A stretch of 64,000 nucleotides of DNA from JANNNF01 sp040385825 (GCA_040385825.1 JAZKGQ010000008.1:62001-126000), one strand, 5' to 3'. Positions 41,152 through 49,483 are shown, numbered from the stretch's first letter. Program-made: numbers and translations. Notes: generated from the letters alone by a model not told the origin.

Positions 41152-42245
41152 ACGCGACCCCGAAAGGCCTTGAGGCCGACTATGCCGCCCTTGCCGCCGA
41201 GCAACAGCCCGACACCACTGCGATGGCGACTGAAACCACCCTGCTGAACCCGCGGTTCTACACCACCGATTTCGACGAGATGGACAAGATCGACGTGACC
41301 CCGGTGCGCGCCGAATGGGACGCGCTGATCGCCCAGATGAAATCGGACCCCAACCGCGCCCATTTCAAGAAAAACGCCGAATGGGATGCCGACTGGGCGG
41401 GCATGGACCCGGCGCTGAAGCGCGAGTTCATCGACTTTCTGGTGTCGTCCTGCACCGCCGAGTTTTCGGGATGCGTGCTCTACAAGGAAATGAAGCGGCG
41501 CGGCAGCAACCCCGACATCTGCGAATTGTTCAGCTACATGAGCCGTGACGAGGCCCGCCATGCAGGCTTCATCAACGACGCGCTGCGCGAGGCGGGGGTG
41601 GCGGTCAATCTGGGCTTTCTGACCCGCGCCAAGAAATACACCTACTTCCGGCCCAAGTTCATCTACTACGCCACCTATCTGAGCGAAAAGATCGGCTATG
41701 CCCGCTACATCACCATCTTCCGCCATCTGGAGGCGCATCCAGAGCAGCGCTTTCACCCGATTTTCAAGTGGTTCCGCGAATGGTGCAATGACGAGTTCAG
41801 CCATGGCGAGGCCTTCGCCCTGCTGATGAAAACCGACCCCAGGCTGACGGAAAGCTGGTCCAACAAGCTGTGGATCAAGTTCTTCCTGACCGCCGTCTAT
41901 TTCACCATGTGGGTGCGCGACCATCAGCGGCCCGAGTTTCACAAGGCGCTTGGCGTCGATATCGGCTGGTACGATCAGGAGGTGTTCCGCAAGACCAGCG
42001 CGATCAGCCGGCAGATCTTTCCGATCGAGCTGGACATCGACCATCCGCGCTGGCTGCCCAACCTGCACCGGATCAACCGCGCCTTCATCGCGATGGATGC
42101 GGCGAAACGACAGGGCGGCCTTGCTGGCCGTCTGAAGGGCTGGGTGGCCGGGGCGAAGGCCGCGCTGACCTTTGCCGCCCTCTATTCGATTCCGGTCAAA
42201 CGCCACAGCCTGCCCGCCTCGGTGCGGCTGGAGCCGACGTATTGA
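41148..42245 (+). CDS. acsF: Mg-protoporphyrin IX monomethyl ester oxidative cyclase AcsF
   Basis: This 365-aa diiron protein forms the isocyclic ring E with O2. Iron-ligand motifs are visible: Glu105 (SSCTAEFSG), Glu135-Ala-Arg-His138 (SRDEARHAGF) and the later DEFSHGEAF pair. The N-terminal LLNPRFYTTDFDEMDKID and KAKKYTYFRPKFIYYATYLSEKIGY-like segments are family-typical. Its presence shows that bacteriochlorophyll can be made aerobically; no oxygen-independent bchE is in the window. It overlaps the small gene upstream and is followed by a hairpin-rich spacer. Confidence 0.95.
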   Translation: MNATPKGLEADYAALAAEQQPDTTAMATETTLLNPRFYTTDFDEMDKIDVTPVRAEWDALIAQMKSDPNRAHFKKNAEWDADWAGMDPALKREFIDFLVSSCTAEFSGCVLYKEMKRRGSNPDICELFSYMSRDEARHAGFINDALREAGVAVNLGFLTRAKKYTYFRPKFIYYATYLSEKIGYARYITIFRHLEAHPEQRFHPIFKWFREWCNDEFSHGEAFALLMKTDPRLTESWSNKLWIKFFLTAVYFTMWVRDHQRPEFHKALGVDIGWYDQEVFRKTSAISRQIFPIELDIDHPRWLPNLHRINRAFIAMDAAKRQGGLAGRLKGWVAGAKAALTFAALYSIPVKRHSLPASVRLEPTY

Positions 42246-42260
42246 CCGCGATGCCCCATA

Positions 42261-42342
42261 CCGTTGCCACGGCAACGGATCAGGCGATGGGATGGGCGCG
42301 TCCCATCGTCTGGCGCGGCACCTCTCATGGGGGGTGCCGCGC
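42261..42342 (+). promoter_or_regulatory. Three consecutive hairpins between acsF and puhE
   Basis: Within 97 nt there are three perfect stems: 42261-42268/42271-42278 (CCGTTGCC, 2-nt centre), 42285-42292/42301-42308 (CGATGGGA) and 42313-42322/42333-42342 (GCGCGGCACC). The last ends one base before the puhE ATG, and the G-rich Shine-Dalgarno candidate at 42329-42334 lies in its loop and stem. The array may limit puhE translation or protect acsF mRNA. Confidence 0.6.
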
Positions 42343-43143
42343 ATGACCAATCCCTGGATCGTCTCGCTGTCTGCGCTGTTCATCTGGTGGTTTTCCACCG
42401 GGGCGATCCTGTGGCGGGTGAAGACCGCCGACAATGCTGGTGGCACCGCGCATGTCATGTCGGTGTTTCTGGGGCTGCCGCTGGTGCTGGGCGGGTTCCT
42501 GGGGCTGCATGCCACCTTGAACGATGCGTCGGTGCAGGGGGTCTATGTCGCCTTCCTGTCGTCGCTGGCGATCTGGGGCTGGATCGAGCTGGCCTTTCTG
42601 TCCGGCGTCATCACCGGGCCGAACACCAAGGCCCTGCCCCCCGGCACATCAGGCTGGGACAGGTTCTGGTGCGGGGTCGGCACGGTGGCCTGGCATGAAC
42701 TGCTGCTGGCGGCGGCGCTGCTGGTGATTGCGCGGGTGTCGGCCGAACAACCCAACCCGTTTGGCCTTTATACCTTTGGCGTGCTGTTTCTTGCCCGCAT
42801 TTCCGCCAAGCTGAACCTGTTCTTCGGGGTGCCGCGCATTCACACCGAATTTCTGCCCAGACCGCTGGCGCATCTGACCAGCCATTTTCGCCATGCCGCG
42901 ATGAACCGGGTGTTTCCGGTGTCGGTCACGCTGCTGACCCTGGCCGCAGGCGGCTGGATGGACCGCGCCAGCCATGCCACCGGGGGCATGTTTGTCGGCT
43001 ATGTGCTGCTGACGGCGCTGACCCTGCTGGCCTTGCTGGAACACTGGTTCATGGTGTTGCCGCTGCCCGATGAAAAGCTGTTTCGCTGGCTGCTGCCCGC
43101 GCCCAAACACCCCTCCGACACGCCCCTTACAGTCAGAAAGTAA
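42343..43143 (+). CDS. puhE: Photosynthesis-operon membrane protein PuhE (DUF3623 type)
   Basis: This 266-aa protein has about seven hydrophobic segments, beginning IVSLSALFIWWFSTGAILW, with a GVPRIHTEFLPRPLAHLTSHF loop characteristic of PuhE. In Rhodobacter the family affects bacteriochlorophyll levels and RC/LH1 assembly. It is translated from an ATG at the base of a hairpin and lies 4 nt upstream of hemA. Function is known only from mutant phenotypes in relatives. Confidence 0.9.
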   Translation: MTNPWIVSLSALFIWWFSTGAILWRVKTADNAGGTAHVMSVFLGLPLVLGGFLGLHATLNDASVQGVYVAFLSSLAIWGWIELAFLSGVITGPNTKALPPGTSGWDRFWCGVGTVAWHELLLAAALLVIARVSAEQPNPFGLYTFGVLFLARISAKLNLFFGVPRIHTEFLPRPLAHLTSHFRHAAMNRVFPVSVTLLTLAAGGWMDRASHATGGMFVGYVLLTALTLLALLEHWFMVLPLPDEKLFRWLLPAPKHPSDTPLTVRK

Positions 43144-43147
43144 GCCC

Positions 43148-44359
43148 ATGGATTTCGAGAGCCACTTCACAGCCCAACTCGACGCCCTCAAGGCCGAAGG
43201 CAATTACCGGATCTTTGCCGATCTGGAACGCCGCCGGGGCCTGTTTCCGCAGGCCGGATGCCATCGCAACGGCGAAGTGCAGGATGTGACGGTCTGGTGC
43301 AGCAATGATTACCTCGGCATGGGGCAACACCCCGATGTGGTGGCCGCGATGGTGGAAACCGTGCAGGCCTGCGGCACCGGGGCGGGCGGCACCCGCAACA
43401 TCGGCGGCAACACGCATCACCACCTGCTGCTGGAGGCCGAACTGGCCGATCTGCATGGCAAGGACGCGGCGCTGCTGTTCACCAGCGGCTATGTGTCGAA
43501 CTGGGCGGCCCTTGGTACTTTGGGGGCGCGCATCCCCAATGCGGTGATCCTGTCCGACGAGATGAACCACGCCAGCATGATCGAAGGCATCCGCCATTCC
43601 CGCGCCGACAAGGTGCTGTGGCGGCACAACGACTGGCGCGATCTGGACCGCAAGCTGCATGCCGTGGGCGACCGCCCCAAGATCGTGGCGTTCGAGTCCG
43701 TCTATTCGATGGACGGCGACGTGGCCCCGATCCGCGAGATTGTCGAGGTCTGCGAAGCCCATGGCGCGCTGTCCTACATTGACGAGGTGCATGCCGTGGG
43801 CATGTACGGCCCGCGCGGTGGCGGGGTGACGGAACAGTTGGGTCTGGCGCACCGGATCGACCTGATCGAGGGCACGCTTGGCAAGGCGTTCGGCGTGGTC
43901 GGCGGCTATATCACCGGCAGCACGGCCCTGTGCGACTTCATCCGCAGCTTTTCGTCGGGGTTCATCTTCACCACCGCCCTGCCCCCGGCGATTGCGGCGG
44001 CGGCGGCGGCGTCGATCCGGCATCTGAAAACCTCGGGCGCGGAACGGGCGGCGCAAAAGGCGCGGGTGGCGCAACTGCGCGCAAGGCTGGACCGCATCGG
44101 CATTCCGCATCTGCACAACGACAGCCACATCATTCCGGTGATGATCGGCGACCCGGTGAAATGCCGGATGATCAGCGATATCCTGCTGGCCGACTGGGGC
44201 ATCTATGTGCAGCCGATCAACCATCCCACTGTGCCAAAGGGCACCGAACGGCTGCGCATCACCCCCGGCCCGCAGCATTCCGACGCCGACATCGACCATC
44301 TGGTCGCCGCACTTACCGCCCTGTGGTCGCGCTGTGCCATCGCCCATGCGGTCGCGTGA
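43148..44359 (+). CDS. hemA: 5-aminolevulinate synthase
   Basis: This 403-aa PLP enzyme condenses glycine and succinyl-CoA to 5-aminolevulinate, the first tetrapyrrole precursor. Motifs include WCSNDYLGMGQHP, GTGAGGTRNIGGNTHHH, the YIDEVHAVGMYG cofactor Asp and the Schiff-base Lys246 in EGTLGKAFG. The length equals alphaproteobacterial HemA. Being last in the puh-acsF operon ties precursor supply to bacteriochlorophyll demand. The ATG at 43148 follows puhE by 4 nt. Confidence 0.96.
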   Translation: MDFESHFTAQLDALKAEGNYRIFADLERRRGLFPQAGCHRNGEVQDVTVWCSNDYLGMGQHPDVVAAMVETVQACGTGAGGTRNIGGNTHHHLLLEAELADLHGKDAALLFTSGYVSNWAALGTLGARIPNAVILSDEMNHASMIEGIRHSRADKVLWRHNDWRDLDRKLHAVGDRPKIVAFESVYSMDGDVAPIREIVEVCEAHGALSYIDEVHAVGMYGPRGGGVTEQLGLAHRIDLIEGTLGKAFGVVGGYITGSTALCDFIRSFSSGFIFTTALPPAIAAAAAASIRHLKTSGAERAAQKARVAQLRARLDRIGIPHLHNDSHIIPVMIGDPVKCRMISDILLADWGIYVQPINHPTVPKGTERLRITPGPQHSDADIDHLVAALTALWSRCAIAHAVA

Positions 44360-44444
44360 TGCAAACTTGTTACTCATCGTGGCTTGTCTTTGCGCAGGCC
44401 CGTACCACCATTCTGTTCGGTAAAATCTCGGGAGGAGCCTTTCC

Positions 44445-44948
44445 ATGAAGCTATCCATCACGACCCTGGCCCTGCTGGGCCTGACCGCCCCTGCCTTTGC
44501 GGCGGGCGATATCGAGGCCGGCAAGAAGACCTTCAATCAATGCCAGACCTGCCATGTCGTCACCAACGAGGCCGGCGAAGTGCTGGCGGGCAAGGCCGGC
44601 AAAACCGGACCGAACCTTTACGGCGTGATCGGCCGCACCGCAGGCAGCTTTGCCGAATTCAAGTATGGCGATTCCATCAAGGCACTGGGGGCGACCGGCT
44701 TTGTCTGGACCGAGGCCGATCTGGCGGAATATGTGCAAGACCCGGCCAAGTTCCTGAAGGCAAGGATCCCGGATGACAAGGCCAAGTCGAAAATGAGCTT
44801 CAAGCTGAAAAAGCCCGAGGATGCGGCGAATGTGGCGGCCTTCCTTGCCTCGCTGGCGCCGCCCCCTGCGGCGGTTGATCCGGCAGCGGCCCCCGCGACG
44901 GATGCAACCGCCCCGGCCCCTGCTCCCGCACCTGCGCCCGCGCCGTAA
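44445..44948 (+). CDS. cycA: Cytochrome c2 with Pro/Ala-rich tail
   Basis: This 167-aa periplasmic electron carrier has a signal peptide (MKLSITTLALLGLTAPAFAA), haem motif CQTCH at residues 33-37 and axial Met117 (SKMSFKL). The loop insertions (EAGEVLAGKAGKTGPNLYG) are those of Rhodobacter-type c2, which shuttles between bc1 and the reaction centre. After the normal end near residue 138 comes a roughly 30-residue Ala/Pro tail (APAPAPAPAPAP at the end). The tail is longer than in the Rhodobacter c2 I recall. It has GGGAGGAG upstream and a strong terminator downstream. Confidence 0.9.
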   Translation: MKLSITTLALLGLTAPAFAAGDIEAGKKTFNQCQTCHVVTNEAGEVLAGKAGKTGPNLYGVIGRTAGSFAEFKYGDSIKALGATGFVWTEADLAEYVQDPAKFLKARIPDDKAKSKMSFKLKKPEDAANVAAFLASLAPPPAAVDPAAAPATDATAPAPAPAPAPAP

Positions 44949-44962
44949 GGCTGACGGTCGGC

Positions 44963-44995
44963 AACAGGCCCGGATGGTCGCATCCGGGCCTGTTT
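44963..44995. terminator. Bidirectional terminator between cycA and ureG
   Basis: AACAGGCCCGGATG (44963-44976) pairs with CATCCGGGCCTGTT, loop GTCG, followed by TTTC on the plus strand. The stem ends at the ureG stop, so it can end both the photosynthesis operon and the urease operon. Confidence 0.85.
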
Positions 44996-45610
44996 CTATG
45001 CCAGTTCCAGCCCGCCCGCCTGTTGCAGAAAGGCGACCACCGCCTCGACCCCCACGCCTTGCCGCAGCCGCGCCATAACATAGGGCCGAGTGCCGCGCGC
45101 GCGCAGCGTGTCTTGCTCCAGCAAGGCAATGTCCACGCCGACATGGGGCGCAAGGTCGGTCTTGTTGACCACCAGAAGATCGGACCGCGTGACCCCCGGC
45201 CCGCGTTTGCGCGGAATGTCCTGCCCGGCTGCGGTGTCGATGACATAGATGGTGATGTCGGCCAGTTCCGGGCTGAAGGTCGCGGCCAGATTGTCGCCGC
45301 CGCTTTCAATCAGGATCAGGTCCAGACCGGGGTGGGCCTCGCGCAGTTCGGCCACGGCGGCCAGGTTGATGCTGGCATCCTCGCGGATCGCGGTATGCGG
45401 GCAGCCCCCGGTTTCCACCCCCCGGATACGGTCGGCGGGCAACACCTGCGCGCGCATCAGATATTCGGCATCCTCGCGGGTGTAGATGTCATTGGTGATG
45501 ACCGCCATCGAACAGCGATGCGCCAGTGCGCGGCACAACTGTTCGGTCAGCGTGGTCTTGCCGACCCCGACCGGGCCGCCGATGCCGACGCGCAAAGGGC
45601 CAGATGTCAT
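44996..45610 (-). CDS. ureG: Urease accessory GTPase UreG
   Basis: This 204-aa GTPase drives nickel delivery to urease. The P-loop is GGPVGVGKTT at residues 11-20, with ESGGDNLAATFSPEL and the VNKTDLAPHVG guanine motif (NKxD). The conserved Cys-Pro-His nickel motif appears in GVETGGCPHTAIRED. The length is typical. It is the last gene of the cluster and overlaps ureF by 4 nt. Confidence 0.95.
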   Translation of the reverse strand: MTSGPLRVGIGGPVGVGKTTLTEQLCRALAHRCSMAVITNDIYTREDAEYLMRAQVLPADRIRGVETGGCPHTAIREDASINLAAVAELREAHPGLDLILIESGGDNLAATFSPELADITIYVIDTAAGQDIPRKRGPGVTRSDLLVVNKTDLAPHVGVDIALLEQDTLRARGTRPYVMARLRQGVGVEAVVAFLQQAGGLELA

Positions 45611-46248
45611 GTCTTGAATATCCTTACATCCATGGTTTCATGCTGCATCGCCGCCATATCGGCGCGAAAGGTGCTGCTGGTGATATCGTCAAGACGGGCC
45701 TTGGCAGCCTCGCCCGCCAGCGCGGTGATCAGCGGATGCAGCGCCTGCAACACCGCCTGCCCTTCGGTCTGGCCAAGCGGCACAAAGCGCACGGCGACCG
45801 ACACGAGGTTGGCCGCAAAGCTGTGCAGGTACAGCGCGATGACCTGTTCGGGCGGCAAATTCAGCCCCTTCGCCGCCTGCCCCACGGCAATCGGCAAAGG
45901 CCGGGGCGCGTGATCCTGCCCCGTCAGCGCCGCCGTGGCGCGGGCAAAGGCCGCGCCCTGTTGCAGCGTTTCGGCCAGCCGCTCGGCACTGGGCGCAAGC
46001 GCGCGGGCAAGGCTTGCAAGCCCGTCCAGATCGGCACCGGGGCGCAGCGCATGGGTCAGCAGGATCGCATCCTGCCGCCCCGCCCCATGGCGCAGGATCT
46101 GCCCCATCCATGCCTGCACCTGCGCGGCCGTCGTCACCTCGCCGCCCGCGATGCTGACCTCCAGCCCGTGCGAATAGGCAAAACCGCCCGTCGGGAACGC
46201 AGGCGACAGCCATTGCACGAGGCGCAGAAGGGCGTGGCTATCCGGCAT
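45607..46248 (-). CDS. ureF: Urease accessory protein UreF
   Basis: This 213-aa all-helical accessory protein bridges UreD and UreG during nickel insertion. It begins LLRLVQWLSPAFPTGGFAYSHGLE, the UreF N-terminal signature. The ATG at 46248 lies inside the ureE 3' end with an 11-nt overlap; a start 18 nt upstream is possible but adds unlikely residues. It overlaps ureG by 4 nt. Confidence 0.93.
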   Translation of the reverse strand: MPDSHALLRLVQWLSPAFPTGGFAYSHGLEVSIAGGEVTTAAQVQAWMGQILRHGAGRQDAILLTHALRPGADLDGLASLARALAPSAERLAETLQQGAAFARATAALTGQDHAPRPLPIAVGQAAKGLNLPPEQVIALYLHSFAANLVSVAVRFVPLGQTEGQAVLQALHPLITALAGEAAKARLDDITSSTFRADMAAMQHETMDVRIFKT

Positions 46249-46726
46249 GGGGGAACAGCGGGGCATGGTCGTGCCCCCCATGATCATGCCCCATGGTGCG
46301 GCCATGGCCGTAGGCCCCGCCCTCAGGCGTGAAGGGTTCCATCCGGGCCGTCACCGTGCCCCCCAACTGGCGCAACATCGCCTCCAGCACATGATCCTGC
46401 CGGATCAGCAAGCGCCCGGCTTCGATCTGACAGGGCGTGTGGCGGTTGCCGATGTGCCAGGCGAGGCGCGGGAGATCGCCCGTCACCACCAGCACGGGTT
46501 CTTCGGCGGCAATCACCTCGATCATCCGGCCATCGACCAGGCCGAACGCATCGCCATGATCGACCGAAACCGTCTCTGTCAGGCTGACCAGAAAGCCTTC
46601 ACCATGCACGGTTTCCAGCCGTTTGCGGCGCAGGAACCGCTCATCATAGGCCAGCACGACAAGGTCATGGGCCCCGGTCCAGCTGCCTTTGCGGTGCAGG
46701 GAATGGGCAGGCGGCAGATCGGGCAT
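46238..46726 (-). CDS. ureE: Urease accessory nickel chaperone UreE
   Basis: This 162-aa UreE has the peptide-binding N-domain (VVLAYDERFLRRKRLETV) and the metal-binding domain (LAWHIGNRHTPCQIE). The C-terminus is His-rich (GHGRTMGHDHGGHDHAP), a nickel store. It starts 78 nt from the divergent start of the antisense-encoded small protein at 46805, so ureEFG may have its own promoter there. Confidence 0.94.
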   Translation of the reverse strand: MPDLPPAHSLHRKGSWTGAHDLVVLAYDERFLRRKRLETVHGEGFLVSLTETVSVDHGDAFGLVDGRMIEVIAAEEPVLVVTGDLPRLAWHIGNRHTPCQIEAGRLLIRQDHVLEAMLRQLGGTVTARMEPFTPEGGAYGHGRTMGHDHGGHDHAPLFPHAG

Positions 46727-46804
46727 TTTGGCGGCCTTGTGTTAGCGATTCGTTAGGGAGGATGCGGCAGTCTGGCCGGGAACAGAGTGGCAACGGAGGC
46801 ATGG

Positions 46805-47122
46805 ATGCACAAGCTGGACCCGGTGGATGAACTGGCCGATGTCAGGGTCGAGATTGCCCGTCTGGAACTGCGCGCGGCCAGATTGCGCAGCCTGATCCTT
46901 GCCGCCCCCGAGGCGATGCAAGGCCGCTGGCACCGGGCCGAAGTCACGCAAACCCGGCGGATGGTGTTTGACATCAGCCTGTTGCCGGGGTCGGTGCGCG
47001 ACAACCCGCTGTATTGGCAGGAACGCATCACGCAAGTCGTGAAATGCGTGGCCGTCCATACCGGGCCGCAGGCCAGACCGGGCTGGCCGATCCGGCGAGA
47101 GATGGGGGTGGGGCTGCACTGA
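46805..47122 (+). CDS. Hypothetical protein encoded antisense within the urease cluster
   Basis: This 105-aa protein is on the plus strand although all urease genes flanking it are on the minus strand. Residues 10-40 form an amphipathic, probably coiled helix (ELADVRVEIARLELRAARLR), followed by a region with RRMVFDISLLPGSVRDNPLYW. The composition is protein-like, whereas the minus-strand frame here is His/Pro/Gly-rich as shadows are. GGAGG lies 4 nt upstream of the ATG at 46805. Its stop abuts the ureC stop with no spacer. I do not recognise a family; a urease-linked role is only positional. Confidence 0.65.
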   Translation: MHKLDPVDELADVRVEIARLELRAARLRSLILAAPEAMQGRWHRAEVTQTRRMVFDISLLPGSVRDNPLYWQERITQVVKCVAVHTGPQARPGWPIRREMGVGLH

Positions 47123-48832
47123 TCAGAACAGGAAATACCGCTGCGCCAGCGGCAGTTCGCGCGCCGGTTCGCAGGTCAGCAAGATGCCGTCGGCGCGCAC
47201 CTCGTACGTCTCGGCGTCCACCTCGATGTACGGGGTGGCATTGTTCAGCCGCATGTCGGCCTTGCCGATGCCCCGCGTGCCCTGCACCGCCAGCGTCGAT
47301 TTCGCCAGGCCCAGTTTGCCTGCGATGTCATCCTCTTGTGCGGCCTGACTGGTAAAGATCACCGCGTTGCGTTCCACGCTGCGCCCGTAGGCACCGAACA
47401 TCGGCCGGGTGAACACCGGTTGCGGCGTGGGGATCGAGGCATTGGGATCGCCCATCTGCGCCACCATGATCACGCCGCCGATCAGCACCATCTCGGGCTT
47501 GGCCCCGAAGAACGCGGGCGACCACAGCACAAGGTCCGCGCGTTTGCCAACCTCGATGCTGCCGATATGCTGGCTGATGCCATGCGCGACCGCCGGGTTG
47601 ATGGTGTATTTCGCGATGTAGCGTTTGACGCGGGCGTTGTCATTGTCGCCTGTCTCTCCCTCCATCCGGCCACGTTGCTGGCGCATCTTGTGGGCGGTCT
47701 GCCAGGTGCGGGTGATCACCTCACCAATCCGGCCCATGGCCTGACTGTCGGAGCTGATGATAGAAAACGCGCCCAGATCGTGCAGGATGTCTTCCGCCGC
47801 AATCGTCTCGCGTCGGATGCGGCTTTCGGCAAAGGCCACATCCTCGGGCACGCGGCGGTCGAGATGGTGGCAGACCATCAGCATATCAAGGTGTTCTTCG
47901 ATGGTGTTGACCGTGTAGGGCATGGTCGGGTTGGTCGAGGACGGGATCACATGGCCCTGACTGACCACCTTGATGATGTCAGGCGCATGGCCGCCCCCCG
48001 CCCCTTCGGTGTGAAAGGCGTGGATGGTGCGGCCCCGGATCGCATCCAGCGTGTTTTCGACAAAGCCGCTTTCATTCAGCGTGTCGGTGTGGATCATCAC
48101 CTGCACATCCATCGCATCGGCCACCGTCAGGCAGCAGTCGATGGCGGCAGGGGTGGTGCCCCAATCTTCGTGCAGTTTCATTGCACAGGCCCCGGCACGG
48201 ACCATTTCCTCCAGCGCCGCAGGCAGGCTGGAATTGCCCTTGGCCGAGATGCCCACGTTGATCGGCAGCGCGTCGAACGACTGCATCATCCGGCCAATGT
48301 GCCACGGCCCCGGCGTGCAGGTGGTGGCCAGCGTGCCATGGGCAGGGCCGGTGCCGCCGCCCAGAATGGTGGTGATGCCGGAATGCAGGGCATCGTCAAT
48401 CTGCTGCGGGCAGATGAAATGGATATGCGCGTCAAATCCGCCTGCGGTCAGGATCCGCCCTTCGCCCGCGATGATCTCGGTCCCCGGCCCGATGATCACA
48501 TCGACGCCGGGCTGGGTGTCGGGATTGCCCGCCTTGCCGATGCGGGCGATCCGCCCGTCGCGCAGGCCCACGTCGGCCTTGTAGATGCCGGTATGATCCA
48601 CGATCAGCGCGTTGGTGATCACGGTGTCCATCGACCCTTGCGCGCGGGTGATCTGGCTTTGCCCCATGCCATCGCGGATCACCTTGCCGCCCCCGAACTT
48701 CACCTCCTCGCCGTAGGTGGTGAAATCGCGTTCCACCTGAATGATCAGGTCGGTGTCGCCCAGACGGACCCGGTCCCCGGTGGTGGGGCCGAACATGCTG
48801 GCATAGGTCGCGCGGGAAATCAGGGAGGGCAT
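47123..48832 (-). CDS. ureC: Urease subunit alpha
   Basis: This 569-aa catalytic subunit hydrolyses urea with a dinickel centre. Metal ligands are visible: His136 and His138 (DAHIHF), the carbamylated Lys219 (GACAMKLHEDWG), later His residues in MIHTDTLNE and HAFHTEGAGGGH and Asp in SSDSQAMGR. The flap region is MVCHHLDRRVPED. Length matches UreC exactly. The ATG follows a 105-aa gene 12 nt upstream. The final SF-rich end (AQRYFLF) is typical. Confidence 0.97.
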   Translation of the reverse strand: MPSLISRATYASMFGPTTGDRVRLGDTDLIIQVERDFTTYGEEVKFGGGKVIRDGMGQSQITRAQGSMDTVITNALIVDHTGIYKADVGLRDGRIARIGKAGNPDTQPGVDVIIGPGTEIIAGEGRILTAGGFDAHIHFICPQQIDDALHSGITTILGGGTGPAHGTLATTCTPGPWHIGRMMQSFDALPINVGISAKGNSSLPAALEEMVRAGACAMKLHEDWGTTPAAIDCCLTVADAMDVQVMIHTDTLNESGFVENTLDAIRGRTIHAFHTEGAGGGHAPDIIKVVSQGHVIPSSTNPTMPYTVNTIEEHLDMLMVCHHLDRRVPEDVAFAESRIRRETIAAEDILHDLGAFSIISSDSQAMGRIGEVITRTWQTAHKMRQQRGRMEGETGDNDNARVKRYIAKYTINPAVAHGISQHIGSIEVGKRADLVLWSPAFFGAKPEMVLIGGVIMVAQMGDPNASIPTPQPVFTRPMFGAYGRSVERNAVIFTSQAAQEDDIAGKLGLAKSTLAVQGTRGIGKADMRLNNATPYIEVDAETYEVRADGILLTCEPARELPLAQRYFLF

Positions 48833-48844
48833 GGTCGTCTCCGG

Positions 48845-49162
48845 TCAATCAGGGGTGCCCGGACCGCGCCGGGACAGACGTTTGGCATTGGCGGCGGTGC
48901 GCCGGGCGACGGGTTTCAGCGCGGCATCGGCCACCATGGCGGCAGACCCACCGCGCGCCATGGCAGCCGCGGTGGCCAGCACAACCTCTTGGCTGGCCTC
49001 GATCTTTTCGGCCATCATGCGGGTGTTTTCGGCAGGCGTCACCCGCCACATCCCCATCATGCCAAAGCTGCGCATGGCAATCACCATCTGCGCCTGCCCC
49101 AGCATCATGCTGGTCTTCATGGTCAGCCGGATCGCCTCGGCCGGGGTCATCACTTTGAACAT
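48845..49162 (-). CDS. Small helical protein between ureB and ureC
   Basis: This 105-aa protein is predicted all-helical with many Met and Ala (LTMKTSMMLGQAQMVIAMRSFGMMGMWRV in parts: LTMKTSMMLGQAQMV, IAMRSFGMMGMWRV). The C-terminus is basic (KPVARRTAANAKRLSRRGPG). The layout recalls phasin-like or polyhydroxyalkanoate-associated helices, but no family can be assigned by eye. It lies 15 nt after ureB and 12 nt before ureC on the same strand, so it is co-expressed with the urease subunits. The start at 49162 opens MFKVMTPAEAIRL. Confidence 0.7.
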   Translation of the reverse strand: MFKVMTPAEAIRLTMKTSMMLGQAQMVIAMRSFGMMGMWRVTPAENTRMMAEKIEASQEVVLATAAAMARGGSAAMVADAALKPVARRTAANAKRLSRRGPGTPD

Positions 49163-49177
49163 CGCACACTCCACGGG

Positions 49178-49483
49178 TTACAGATCGCCCATGACCCTTG
49201 CATTGAATCCGTAAACCTTTCGCAACCCCAACAGCGGCACCAGCGACACTTCGCGCGTCTGCCCCGGTTCAAACCGCACCGCAGTCCCCGCCGCAATGTC
49301 AAGCCGTTGGCCCCGCGCGGCGGCCCGGTCGAACGACAGCCCCGGATTGGTTTCGGCGAAATGATAGTGCGACCCCACCTGCACCGGCCTGTCGCCGGTA
49401 TTGGCAACCAGCAACACCGTCACCGGCGCGCCGTCGTTCAGCACGATATCGCCCGCCGCCGGAAACACCTCTCCCGGCGTCAT
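49178..49483 (-). CDS. ureB: Urease subunit beta
   Basis: This 101-aa beta subunit is a structural partner of UreA and UreC. Motifs are MTPGEVFPAAGDIVLNDG, VANTGDRPVQVGSHYHFAETN and ARVMGDL near the end, all standard. The ATG at 49483 overlaps the stop of the 53-codon micro-ORF upstream (ATGA), so ureB translation is coupled to that peptide rather than directly to ureA. Confidence 0.96.
   Translation of the reverse strand: MTPGEVFPAAGDIVLNDGAPVTVLLVANTGDRPVQVGSHYHFAETNPGLSFDRAAARGQRLDIAAGTAVRFEPGQTREVSLVPLLGLRKVYGFNARVMGDL

Noticed and set aside
46742..47119. A minus-strand frame opposite the antisense urease-cluster gene
   Set aside because: It would suit the operon direction, but its His/Pro/Gly-rich sequence looks like a shadow, whereas the plus-strand frame has a ribosome-binding site and helical protein composition.
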